NCBI GenBank assembly: GCA_964632505.1
Contig: CAZWCE010000006.1
Location: 124,001-188,000 of the forward strand
Length of the DNA: 64,000 nt
Source of the DNA: CAZWCE01 sp964632505
Lineage (GTDB): Bacteria; Planctomycetota; Planctomycetia; Pirellulales; Thermoguttaceae
Direction: 5' to 3'
In this document: in pieces, positions 54,321 through 62,511 of the stretch
Layout: each line of letters begins with the position of its first letter
Numbering within the stretch: position 1 is the stretch's first letter
Made by a program: the position numbers and the translations under genes
Notes under the pieces: generated by a model
Database searches by the model: none
What the model was told of the DNA's origin: nothing
The model's input: the letters and a program-made list of their open reading frames with translations, nothing else

Positions 54321-56426
54321 GTGTTCCCGCCGATGACGGTCAACTGCCGTTCTCCAAGACTCGACAACGTGTGGTCATGTGCTTTCTTTCGGTGCATCGT
54401 GCGGAACACGCACACACCGACACGATCGTCCTGTCTTTTTCCCTTCTCCTCAAGATGCGGATCTGTTGTTTTGAGCGCGATTCCTGCAGGTATTCAACGA
54501 AAAACCGATTCCGTCCTTCCGTTCTGCAACCGAGGTCGCTTAGCGCGCTGGGCCAATGAGTTGCAGCGTGTGAATGCGTGGGAACCGGAAATGCAGAAGC
54601 TCAGCGACCACGAACTGCGGAAGACGAGTCTTTCGCTCCGCTATCGGGCTCGGAGTGGCGAATCGCTGGCTCGTTTGCTTCCCGAGGCGTTTGCCCTGGT
54701 TCGTGAAGCGGCGCGTCGGCATGTCGGCATGCGTCATTTCGACGTGCAGATCTTGGGCGGCATTGCGATGTTTTATCGCTCGATCGTCGAAATGCAGACC
54801 GGGGAAGGAAAGACCCTCAGTGCGACCGGACCGATGTATTTGCATGCCTTACTCGGCAAGGGAGCGTGTTTAGCGACGGTGAACGATTATCTTGCCCAAC
54901 GCGACGCCGAATTGATGGGGCCGATCTATCGGGCTCTCGGAATGAAAGTCGGGGTCGTGCAGACGCAAATGCCGCAACATGAGCGACGTGAAGCCTATCA
55001 ATGCGACGTGACCTACGGCACGGCCAAGGAGTTCGGATTCGACTTCCTTCGCGACCGGCTTCTGCTGCGAAGGATTCGCGAAGGCCAACGCGACCTGATC
55101 GGCTCGATGATGGAGACCATGGCAGCGCAAGATGAGCAGCCGGTTCAGCGTGAGCCGTACTTCGCCCTGGTCGACGAGGCGGATAGTATCCTCATCGACG
55201 AAGCACGGACGCCCCTGATCATCAGCGCCATGCCCACCGAGGAAGAAAAGATGGAAGTGGACTGCTACCACTGGGCGGCCACGGTGGTTCAAGATTTCAT
55301 CGAGGACGAGGATTTCGAATACGACCACGACAAGCGGACCGTGGAGCTGACGCGCAAAGGACGCATGAAAGTGAGGAATATCGCGAAACCGGAAGCACTG
55401 GACCAGGTCGGTCTCTTTCATATTTACGAATACATCGAACGGGCGATCAAGGTCGATCGCGAATTCTCCATCGATCAGCAATACGTCATTCGTGATGGCG
55501 AAATCGTCATCGTCGACGAATTCACCGGACGTCTCGCCGAAGGCCGGAAATGGCGGGAAGGCATCCATCAGTCGGTCGAGGCGAAAGAGGGCGTGGAGAT
55601 CACCGTGGCGACCGGCCAAGCGGCACGCGTGACCGTCCAGGATTATTTTTTGCGGTTCGATCATCTCGCGGGAATGACCGGTACCGCCATGGCTTCCAAG
55701 GGCGAGTTGAGCAAGATCTATCGTTGTCACGTGGTTCCGATTCCGACGAATCGCCCTCCAAGGCGAAAACGGGAACGAACCCGAATTTTCGGCTCCGAGC
55801 AGCGGAAGTGGGAATCGATCGTCGAAGAGGTCGCCCAGTTGCATGCGATACGGCGACCCGTCCTGATCGGAACGCGGACGATCGACAAGTCGGAAGTCCT
55901 CTCGAAGATGCTTGCCGAACGAGGGATTGACCATAACGTGCTCAACGCCAACCACATCGCCCGAGAGGCGGAGATCGTCGCCAAGGCCGGCGAGCCTCTG
56001 AAGGTGACGGTTTCGACGAACATGGCCGGTCGCGGGACCGACATCAAGATTCCGGATGAGATCAAGGAACTCGGCGGCCTGCATGTTATTTGTACGGAAA
56101 TGCACGATTCCGGCCGGATCGACCGGCAGTTGATCGGTCGTTGCGGCCGGCAAGGCGATCCCGGAACGTTCCGGCAATACCTTTCGCTCGACGACGAACT
56201 GATCCTCTCCGGCTTCGGTCCCAAGAAATCCCGCAAGCTGAAGGATCTCGGCAGCCAAGCGGGCGACCGGGAATTTCGGCGTTTCCTGCGGCTTTTCCGA
56301 CGGGCCCAGCGGCGGGTCGAACGGAAGCACTTCCGCGATCGCAAGGCGATGGTGTACTTCGAAAAAGAACGCAAGAAGATGCAACGCGGCATGGGACAGG
56401 ATCCCTATCTCGATACGCCGAATTGA
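54321..56426 (+). CDS. Shortened SecA-like ATPase (accessory SecA paralogue)
   Basis: Up to 701 aa of a SecA-family motor. SecA similarity begins at about residue 75 (NELQRVNAWEPEMQKLSDHE). Walker A is QTGEGKTLSA (about 158), Walker B VDEADSILIDEART (about 290), then a preprotein-cross-linking domain. NBD2 has TNMAGRGTDIKI and RQLIGRCGRQGDPGTFRQYL (about 590-620). It stops about 70 residues after NBD2, so the helical scaffold's second half, the wing and the zinc-binding tail of full SecA (near 900 aa) are absent. The first 70 residues are Cys/Arg-rich and unlike SecA, so the true start may be a later codon; the frame opens with GTG at 54321 and has no ATG near the homology start. A second SecA is known in planctomycetes; client proteins unknown. 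Confidence 0.82.
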   Translation: MFPPMTVNCRSPRLDNVWSCAFFRCIVRNTHTPTRSSCLFPFSSRCGSVVLSAIPAGIQRKTDSVLPFCNRGRLARWANELQRVNAWEPEMQKLSDHELRKTSLSLRYRARSGESLARLLPEAFALVREAARRHVGMRHFDVQILGGIAMFYRSIVEMQTGEGKTLSATGPMYLHALLGKGACLATVNDYLAQRDAELMGPIYRALGMKVGVVQTQMPQHERREAYQCDVTYGTAKEFGFDFLRDRLLLRRIREGQRDLIGSMMETMAAQDEQPVQREPYFALVDEADSILIDEARTPLIISAMPTEEEKMEVDCYHWAATVVQDFIEDEDFEYDHDKRTVELTRKGRMKVRNIAKPEALDQVGLFHIYEYIERAIKVDREFSIDQQYVIRDGEIVIVDEFTGRLAEGRKWREGIHQSVEAKEGVEITVATGQAARVTVQDYFLRFDHLAGMTGTAMASKGELSKIYRCHVVPIPTNRPPRRKRERTRIFGSEQRKWESIVEEVAQLHAIRRPVLIGTRTIDKSEVLSKMLAERGIDHNVLNANHIAREAEIVAKAGEPLKVTVSTNMAGRGTDIKIPDEIKELGGLHVICTEMHDSGRIDRQLIGRCGRQGDPGTFRQYLSLDDELILSGFGPKKSRKLKDLGSQAGDREFRRFLRLFRRAQRRVERKHFRDRKAMVYFEKERKKMQRGMGQDPYLDTPN

Positions 56427-57263
56427 TCGCGATGGCAAGAATGATTCTTTCGCCTTTTCTCTGACCGATGCTCGGTACGGCCTTCGCTATTTTCGCAGGT
56501 CTTCCCATCCTTTCAGGTGGTAGCGGTTTTTTCGGTTGTAGGATCAAATCAGCGCGGTCGGTTCGGGATTCCAGTGGAATGCCGAGAAAACCGCTCTCTT
56601 TTCGTTGTGGAGTTTTTCTTCTATCTCCTTTCCTCAAAAGGGTTTATGTTCGGTTCTCGTTGTCAGGGTCTTGACCGTTCCTACTGTTAGTGAATGTTTA
56701 ACGGCTATAGGAGTTCTTCGAAATCTATCCTTTTTGTTGGTCGTATTACTTTTTTTCTAATGTCCTGTGAAGCCATATTCGATGAAAAGGAATGACACCT
56801 CGGCTTTGTGCGCGGGGTGCGTGTCATGGCAACTCGGGTAAACTGGGAAGAATGGAATGCAGGGAATGGCGTTGAAAGCCTACCCTGGAGCTTTTGAAGA
56901 GTTTTTTTCGCGAGGAGAAGGAAGAGCCGCTTGGCCGGTGGGGCCAAACCGAACGTTCGGCAAGAACGATCGATCCCTCACTCAAGGAAGGTCGCGAAAT
57001 GACCTTGACCGCAAGGAGGGAAAAGCGGTAAGACTTCCGTTCCTTTTCTTCATTTCATCGAACCGACGATGGAAACCGGCAAAAGCTTCTCCATGCCAGG
57101 GATTTCGAGGATGCAGCCAGGGCGACGTCGAATGCGTTGTTTTGGTGTGATTGCTTGAAGGAAGAAATCTCGTTCTCGTCATGCAGGCAAGGAAGCAAGG
57201 CAGGCGGGGCTCGGGAATCAAGTAACGTTTCAGCGTTGCAGGACAAGGAAACACTCTCAGATC
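56427..57263 (+). other. 837-bp gap between SecA paralogue and secretin
   Basis: The largest gene-free stretch apart from leaders. Frames at 56468-56674, 56705-56947 and 56857-57150 have no family character. The one structural feature is the hairpin at 56792-56827. The AT-rich part at 56690-56770 may hold a promoter; a good -35/-10 pair is not seen. A structured RNA is possible but not shown. Confidence 0.4.
56792..56827 (+). repeat. Stable inverted repeat in a gene-free region
   Basis: ATGACAC (56792-56798) is matched exactly by GTGTCAT (56821-56827). Inside, CACCTCG (56796-56802) can also pair with CGGGGTG (56813-56819) if one U-G pair is allowed. There is no T-run on either side. It may be a regulatory or structured RNA element, or a protein-binding dyad. 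Confidence 0.4.
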
Positions 57264-60200
57264 ATGAGATCTTCTGCGCGTCTCGAAAGGAGTATCGTGT
57301 TGGAACCGACCGCAAGAATTTATTCAGGCTTATTGGCTGTGGCGCTGGGCCTGGCCTCAGTGTGCACCTTCGCCGACCGGTCCCTCGCTCAGGCAGGATC
57401 GAACCCGGCGCAAACCATGGATGCTCGTCAGCACTGTGACGACTTGTTAAAACAAGCCCGGGCAGCGATGGCCGAAAAGGACTTGTCCCGGGCGGAGTAT
57501 CTGCTTGCCAAGGCGGAACAACTGAATGTGAACTATGGCTCCTGGTACCAGGGCGATACGCCGGAGGCGGTGCGTCGCGATTTGGGGCGGATGCAGCAAG
57601 GGGCCTCGAACCCTGCGGTCGCCTCCGCTCCGGCCAAGGGACAAACGCTTCTTGAGCGAAGCGATGCCCTGCTGCTGAAGGCGCGTCGGGCGCTCTCGGT
57701 CAAGGATGTCCGTACCGCCGAGAAGCTGGTCCAACAGGCCGACGCCCTCGGCGCTCCCTATCGCCAGGTCGACGATCGTCCGGTCTACGTCCGGAAGCTG
57801 ATCGACACCCATCATCGGCTCCAGCAGAAGCACGATCAGGAAGGCAACTCGCTCTCCTACCGAAAGGCTTATGCGGATTTCCTGATGAAGCAGGCCGATG
57901 GACTGCTCCGCCGGATGGACTTCGAAGAGGCCCATCGACTGGCCGCCGAAGCTGCCCGGCAGGGGATCAATTACAATGCGGTCGATCGCCAACAGGGACG
58001 CACTCCCCAGGCGATGATGCAGCGGATCCAAGATGCCAAGATCGCTTCGCGCGACATGGGCATGACGAACGATCCGTCCGATTACAACCGAGTTTCGCAG
58101 ACTTCCCAGGCCATGCAGCAGCAAGTCCGCCAAGCCGGCGATTGGCTCGCACGAGCGAGGAAGTTGCTCCAGCAGGGACAGTTCGACGAAGCGGAAAGCA
58201 TCGTCCAGAAAGTCCAGTCGCTGCGGATTCCCGAATCGGCATTTCCACTCGGTTCCGATACGCCCAGCCGCATGATGGGGGAAATCGCCCGCGCCCGCTA
58301 CCAAGCCAGCGGCCGGAACATTCCCGCCTCTTACCAGGGCGGTGAGAATCGCGATGCCGAGGCGGCCCTCTACGATTCCACGCACGATTCCACGCAAAAC
58401 CGCATGGTGCAGAATCTGCAAACGCTTCCCACGCCTGCGGGCGATGAGAACGTCGGGATGACGCATTTCCGCAAAGGCAATGCGGCGCTGAAGGCCAAGG
58501 ACCAAGCGACCGCCCGGAAGCATTTCCAAGAAGCGGCTAAGCACATGGAGCAACTCGATCGGGCCACCCAGCAGCAGTTACAGCAGTTGCTCGGCATGCT
58601 CGGTGCTTCGGCACCGGCGAACGGGGGACCACAGCCCGGCATCACCGAACGAGCGGAGTTCTCGCAGCAGGGGAAAGCCCAGCAGATGACCGCCGAGGTC
58701 GCCCAGAAGACGGGCGAGGCGATGCGGGTGATGGTGAATGACCCCGATGCGGCGATCAACATGCTCACCGAAATCAAAGAGAAAGTGTCGAACGCTTCGC
58801 TCGATCAGATGACCAAGACGCAGCTTCTGCGACGCATCGATCGGGCCTTGGTCGACACGAACAACTATATCGAGGAGAACATCGGTCGGATCGAACTCGA
58901 TCGTCGGAACCAGGCCGTTCTGGAGGAGATTCGCGAGAGTCAGGACCGGAAGCTGATGATCGAGGACAAGCTCAAGGCACTGACCGAAGAGTGCAATCAG
59001 TTGCTTGAGGAACAGCGATTCGAGGAAGCGGTCGTGGTCGCCAAGCGTGCTCGCGAACTGGCTCCGAACGATCCGATCACCCGGCAGTTGGTCACCACGA
59101 CCAAGCTGATCAGCAACCATCAGAGCAATCTTGCGATCAAGGAAATGAAGGAAGAGGGGTACCTAGAAGTTTTGCGGAACGTGGACGAATCCTCGATTCC
59201 CTTCGATGATAATATTCCGATGCAGTTCGCCAAAAACTGGAAAGAACTCAAGAGCCGTCGGATCGGCAGCGGCGAGTTGACTCAGCGGGAACGGCCCGAA
59301 ACCGAGAAAGAGATCCTCCGCAAACTCGAGACGCCGGTTTCGTTGAACTTCACGGAACCGACTCCGCTGAGCAGTGCGATCAACTATCTCGAGGGGTTGA
59401 GTGGTGTGCCGATGATCATCAACCAAAACGCGATTCGAGATGTCGGCATCACCTCCGAGGAGACGGTCCCCGCCTACTCGGTGAATGACCAGATCATGCT
59501 CAAGAGCGCGTTGAACCTGATCCTCCGCGACCTGGGACTGACCTATGTCATCCGCGATGAGGTTTTGCAGATCACCAGCGAGGCGGACGGCGATGGCGAG
59601 CTCTACACCGCGACCTACGATGTTGCCGATTTGATCATTCCGATTCCGAACTTCTCGCCCAACGGCAACATGGGCATGCAGTCGGCCTTCCGGCAAGGCA
59701 TGGGAGAAGCGGCATTTCGCCAGGCAGGTGCCGGCATGGGTGGCATGGGAGGCATTTCTCCCTACATGGTCATGGCCAGCAAAGACGGCTCGCCGTCCAA
59801 CGGCATGATCGATCCCGGCATGATGGCCCAGCTTTCCGGCGGAGGTGTCGGCGGCAGCCCGACGAGTATGCCGATCAGCGCCGGCGGCGGTGCCGCGGGT
59901 GGCGGACAGGCCGACTTCGAGAGCATCATCGAATTGATCCAAACAACGGTACAACCGGACACTTGGCAGGAAGAAGGCGGCGGACCGGGGACGATCACCG
60001 AATACGAAGGCAACATGAGCCTTGTCATTCGGCAGACGGAACAGGTCCACGAGGAGATCGTCGATTTGCTCAAGCAGTTGCGTCGTCTGAACGACCTGCA
60101 GGTGACGATCGAGGTCCGATTCATCACGCTGAACGACAACTTCTTCGAACGGATGGGCATCGACTTCGACTTCGACATCAACGACGATATCGACGGCACG

Positions 60201-61160
60201 GGAGCTCAGTTCGGCAGCATCATCGGCGAAGGCGACGGAGACGATGGTGGAGATGATAACGGCAGCGATGAGCTGGATCGTCTGGTGCGGGACTTCGACG
60301 GCGACGAGAGCGTGACGGTCGGTCTGAGTTCGCCGGGGATCTTCTCCGCCGACTTGGATGTGCCGTTCTCCCAGAACAGCTTCTCGCTGGCGGTGCCGCA
60401 GTTCGGCGGATTCGATGCCTCGGCCGGTGCCCAGATGGGCTTCGCGATTCTCAGCGATATCGAAGCGTTCTTCTTCATGAACGCCGCCCAGGGCGACAGC
60501 CGGAGCAACGTCCTCCAGGCTCCGAAGGTGACTTTGTTCAACGGCCAGCAGGCTTCGGTGTCGGACACCTCGCAGAGCCCGTTCGTCATGAGCGTCATCC
60601 CGGTGGTCGGCGACTTCGCCGCGGCCCAGCAACCGGTGATCGTCATCCTCAACGAAGGACAGTTCCTGACGGTGCAGGCGGTCGTTTCGCACGATCGGCA
60701 GTTCGTCCGCCTGACGCTGGTTCCGTTCTTCAGCCAGATCACCGATGTCGACACCTTCCGCTTCGAAGGGGAAGAGTCGTCGGTCGAGGAAGTCACTTCC
60801 CGCGAGCGAGGCAGCCAGGATACGCCCGCCAGCACCGACGAGCAGGATGTCTCCCGATCGAGGAACCGAACCAGTCGCGGGACCACGGTCCAGTTGCCGA
60901 CGTACTCCTTCGTGAGTGTATCGACGACGGTGAGTGTGCCCGATGGCGGAACCGTCCTGCTCGGTGGCATCAAGCGACTGAGCGAAGGACGCAACGAATA
61001 CGGCGTTCCGATCCTCAACAAGGTGCCCTACCTGAACCGGCTGTTCATGAATGTCGGGATCGGACGGGAAACCCAGAGCCTGATGATGACCGTGACTCCG
61101 CGAATCATCATCCAGGAAGAGGAAGAGGAACTCCTCACCGGCATCGCACCGACGATGTAG
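57264..61160 (+). CDS. Secretin with TPR-like N-terminal half
   Basis: An about 1298-aa outer-membrane secretin. The signal peptide is ARIYSGLLAVALGLASVCTF. Residues about 50-680 are helical repeats of TPR type (DLLKQARAAMAEKDLSRAEY; ADGLLRRMDFEEAHRLAAEA). Residues about 688-775 are an STN/N0 domain (LNFTEPTPLSSAINYLEGLS). A Met/Gly-rich insert follows. Residues about 890-945 are an N1 domain (SLVIRQTEQVHEEIVDLLKQ). The pore domain spans about 950-1285, ending VSVPDGGTVLLGGIKRLSEG and ETQSLMMTVTPRIIIQEEEE. An Asp/Gly-rich loop lies near 990. AAAGGAG (57286-57292) precedes GTG 57297 and TTG 57300, which may be the real starts rather than ATG 57264. A strong terminator follows. Confidence 0.9.
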   Translation: MRSSARLERSIVLEPTARIYSGLLAVALGLASVCTFADRSLAQAGSNPAQTMDARQHCDDLLKQARAAMAEKDLSRAEYLLAKAEQLNVNYGSWYQGDTPEAVRRDLGRMQQGASNPAVASAPAKGQTLLERSDALLLKARRALSVKDVRTAEKLVQQADALGAPYRQVDDRPVYVRKLIDTHHRLQQKHDQEGNSLSYRKAYADFLMKQADGLLRRMDFEEAHRLAAEAARQGINYNAVDRQQGRTPQAMMQRIQDAKIASRDMGMTNDPSDYNRVSQTSQAMQQQVRQAGDWLARARKLLQQGQFDEAESIVQKVQSLRIPESAFPLGSDTPSRMMGEIARARYQASGRNIPASYQGGENRDAEAALYDSTHDSTQNRMVQNLQTLPTPAGDENVGMTHFRKGNAALKAKDQATARKHFQEAAKHMEQLDRATQQQLQQLLGMLGASAPANGGPQPGITERAEFSQQGKAQQMTAEVAQKTGEAMRVMVNDPDAAINMLTEIKEKVSNASLDQMTKTQLLRRIDRALVDTNNYIEENIGRIELDRRNQAVLEEIRESQDRKLMIEDKLKALTEECNQLLEEQRFEEAVVVAKRARELAPNDPITRQLVTTTKLISNHQSNLAIKEMKEEGYLEVLRNVDESSIPFDDNIPMQFAKNWKELKSRRIGSGELTQRERPETEKEILRKLETPVSLNFTEPTPLSSAINYLEGLSGVPMIINQNAIRDVGITSEETVPAYSVNDQIMLKSALNLILRDLGLTYVIRDEVLQITSEADGDGELYTATYDVADLIIPIPNFSPNGNMGMQSAFRQGMGEAAFRQAGAGMGGMGGISPYMVMASKDGSPSNGMIDPGMMAQLSGGGVGGSPTSMPISAGGGAAGGGQADFESIIELIQTTVQPDTWQEEGGGPGTITEYEGNMSLVIRQTEQVHEEIVDLLKQLRRLNDLQVTIEVRFITLNDNFFERMGIDFDFDINDDIDGTGAQFGSIIGEGDGDDGGDDNGSDELDRLVRDFDGDESVTVGLSSPGIFSADLDVPFSQNSFSLAVPQFGGFDASAGAQMGFAILSDIEAFFFMNAAQGDSRSNVLQAPKVTLFNGQQASVSDTSQSPFVMSVIPVVGDFAAAQQPVIVILNEGQFLTVQAVVSHDRQFVRLTLVPFFSQITDVDTFRFEGEESSVEEVTSRERGSQDTPASTDEQDVSRSRNRTSRGTTVQLPTYSFVSVSTTVSVPDGGTVLLGGIKRLSEGRNEYGVPILNKVPYLNRLFMNVGIGRETQSLMMTVTPRIIIQEEEEELLTGIAPTM

Positions 61161-61292
61161 TCAACCTTTCGCCCGGGATCCTCTCCAGGGAAAAACTGGA
61201 AAGGATCCCGCCGGCTCGCATGCGAACATCGTCTTCTGATGAAGACGGGTTCGAAGATCATAACGCCAATTGCAGATCGTTGGCTCTCCATG

Positions 61293-61324
61293 GCCGTAGT
61301 CGTGTCGACTACGGCTTTTTTTAT
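61293..61324 (+). terminator. Strong bidirectional terminator after the secretin gene
   Basis: A perfect 10-bp stem (GCCGTAGTCG at 61293-61302, CGACTACGGC at 61306-61315) with a 3-nt loop, then TTTTTTT. It lies between the secretin gene and the convergent SDR gene. Confidence 0.95.
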
Positions 61325-61376
61325 TTGTCGAAAGGAGAGCACGAGGGAGTGGCGGGGAAGAGTGCTCCGGAAAGAA

Positions 61377-62336
61377 TCACAGTTCTCGGTAAGGCCGGTC
61401 GCGCTGTGTTCTACGAGCCAACTCGCGATGATAGCGACGACCGAGGGTATCGGCGTTTTCTCGGGTCCATTCGGAAAGGGCGATCTTCGCGGGGCTCGTC
61501 GTCTCGACGAAGAGTTTCTCTTGCATCAGCCCTTTGACTTCGGGCCAGGTAAGCATGATGTCGCGAAGAAACCAGCCGGCAACCACACCCCCGGCATAGA
61601 CCAGCCGATCGGGCGCGGGCACGACCCATCGTTTCAGGCCCAAGGATCGTGCAATCATCTCGATCATCTCACGAAATCGGAACGTTTCGGGGCCGATCGC
61701 CTGGATGATCTCCTCCCTCGGGCGTGCTTCGGGAGACTCCGTCCCCGCTTCGACGGCCAGTCGGGCGAGATCGTCGACGTGAATCGGCTGCAGGCGATAC
61801 TTGCCCTGAGAAAAGACCGGGAAGATGGGAAAACGCCTCAAGTTCCAAGCGATATTGTTGATGAGGATGTCCTCGCCGCCTCCGAACAGGAGCGTTGGGC
61901 GGAGGATGGTGTGCGGCAGTTCGAGTTCCCGGAGCATCTGCTCGATTTCCGCTTTCATGCGGAAATACTGGAGCGGTGAATCTTCCGAGGGATTTGTGAT
62001 GCTGATATGCACGACCCGGCCGACCCCGGCTCTCTTGGCCGCCTCGAAGAGGGTTCGGGTATTGCGGACCGCATCGGCCTGACGAAATCCTCCCGTGTCG
62101 AACCGAATCCAATAGGTATTGTAGAGGACCGCGGCCTCGCGGAGCGATTCGGTCAAGCGATCGGGCTGATCGAAGTGATAGGAGGCGATGTCGAGAGCGT
62201 CCCCAAAGGGGTTCGGCCGGTTGGGGGAGTTGGTGAGGGTGCGGACCGGCAAATTCTTTTGGAGGAGACGCTCGGCGATGCGCCTTCCGGAATAACCGAG
62301 GGCGCCGGTGACCACGTGATAAGGGGGGGAGTCCAT
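61377..62336 (-). CDS. NAD(P)-binding atypical SDR (NDUFA9-like epimerase family)
   Basis: A 319-aa Rossmann-fold protein. The nucleotide loop is VTGALGYSGRRIAERLL (residues about 9-25). YFRMKAEIEQML (about 131) stands at the usual catalytic Tyr-x3-Lys position, with the pattern Tyr-Phe-Arg-Met-Lys, so Tyr and Lys are both kept. ILRPTLLFGGGEDILINNIA is the family block after it. Residues about 205-290 form the variable substrate region, and a hydrophobic helix (VYAGGVVAGWFLRDIMLTWP) suggests loose membrane contact. This matches the complex-I NDUFA9-like or ubiquinone-related group of extended SDRs, of unclear bacterial function. ATG 62336. The next gene upstream on this strand starts outside the window. 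Confidence 0.85.
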   Translation of the reverse strand: MDSPPYHVVTGALGYSGRRIAERLLQKNLPVRTLTNSPNRPNPFGDALDIASYHFDQPDRLTESLREAAVLYNTYWIRFDTGGFRQADAVRNTRTLFEAAKRAGVGRVVHISITNPSEDSPLQYFRMKAEIEQMLRELELPHTILRPTLLFGGGEDILINNIAWNLRRFPIFPVFSQGKYRLQPIHVDDLARLAVEAGTESPEARPREEIIQAIGPETFRFREMIEMIARSLGLKRWVVPAPDRLVYAGGVVAGWFLRDIMLTWPEVKGLMQEKLFVETTSPAKIALSEWTRENADTLGRRYHRELARRTQRDRPYREL

Positions 62337-62511
62337 CTGGGCGGCCCTTTTTTACTCGGAGCATTTGGGGGGAACCATCCCCGCCCGGCATTCCGCGGCC
62401 GGGCTTACTTCACAGCGATTCCAACACACTATTTCGTGACTGGGATGGTAAAAGCGAATGTAGCGAACACGGTTTCCCATGGCTTCGAAGCCCGAGAGGG
62501 CAAAACGAATA

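Noticed and set aside
57181..57215. AAGGAAGCA stretch as an SRP RNA core
   Set aside because: Only the short GGAAGCA motif matches; the surrounding helix of SRP RNA cannot be formed.
61239..61979. 246-codon plus-strand frame overlapping the SDR gene
   Set aside because: It runs through the strong terminator and is antisense to a recognisable Rossmann protein.
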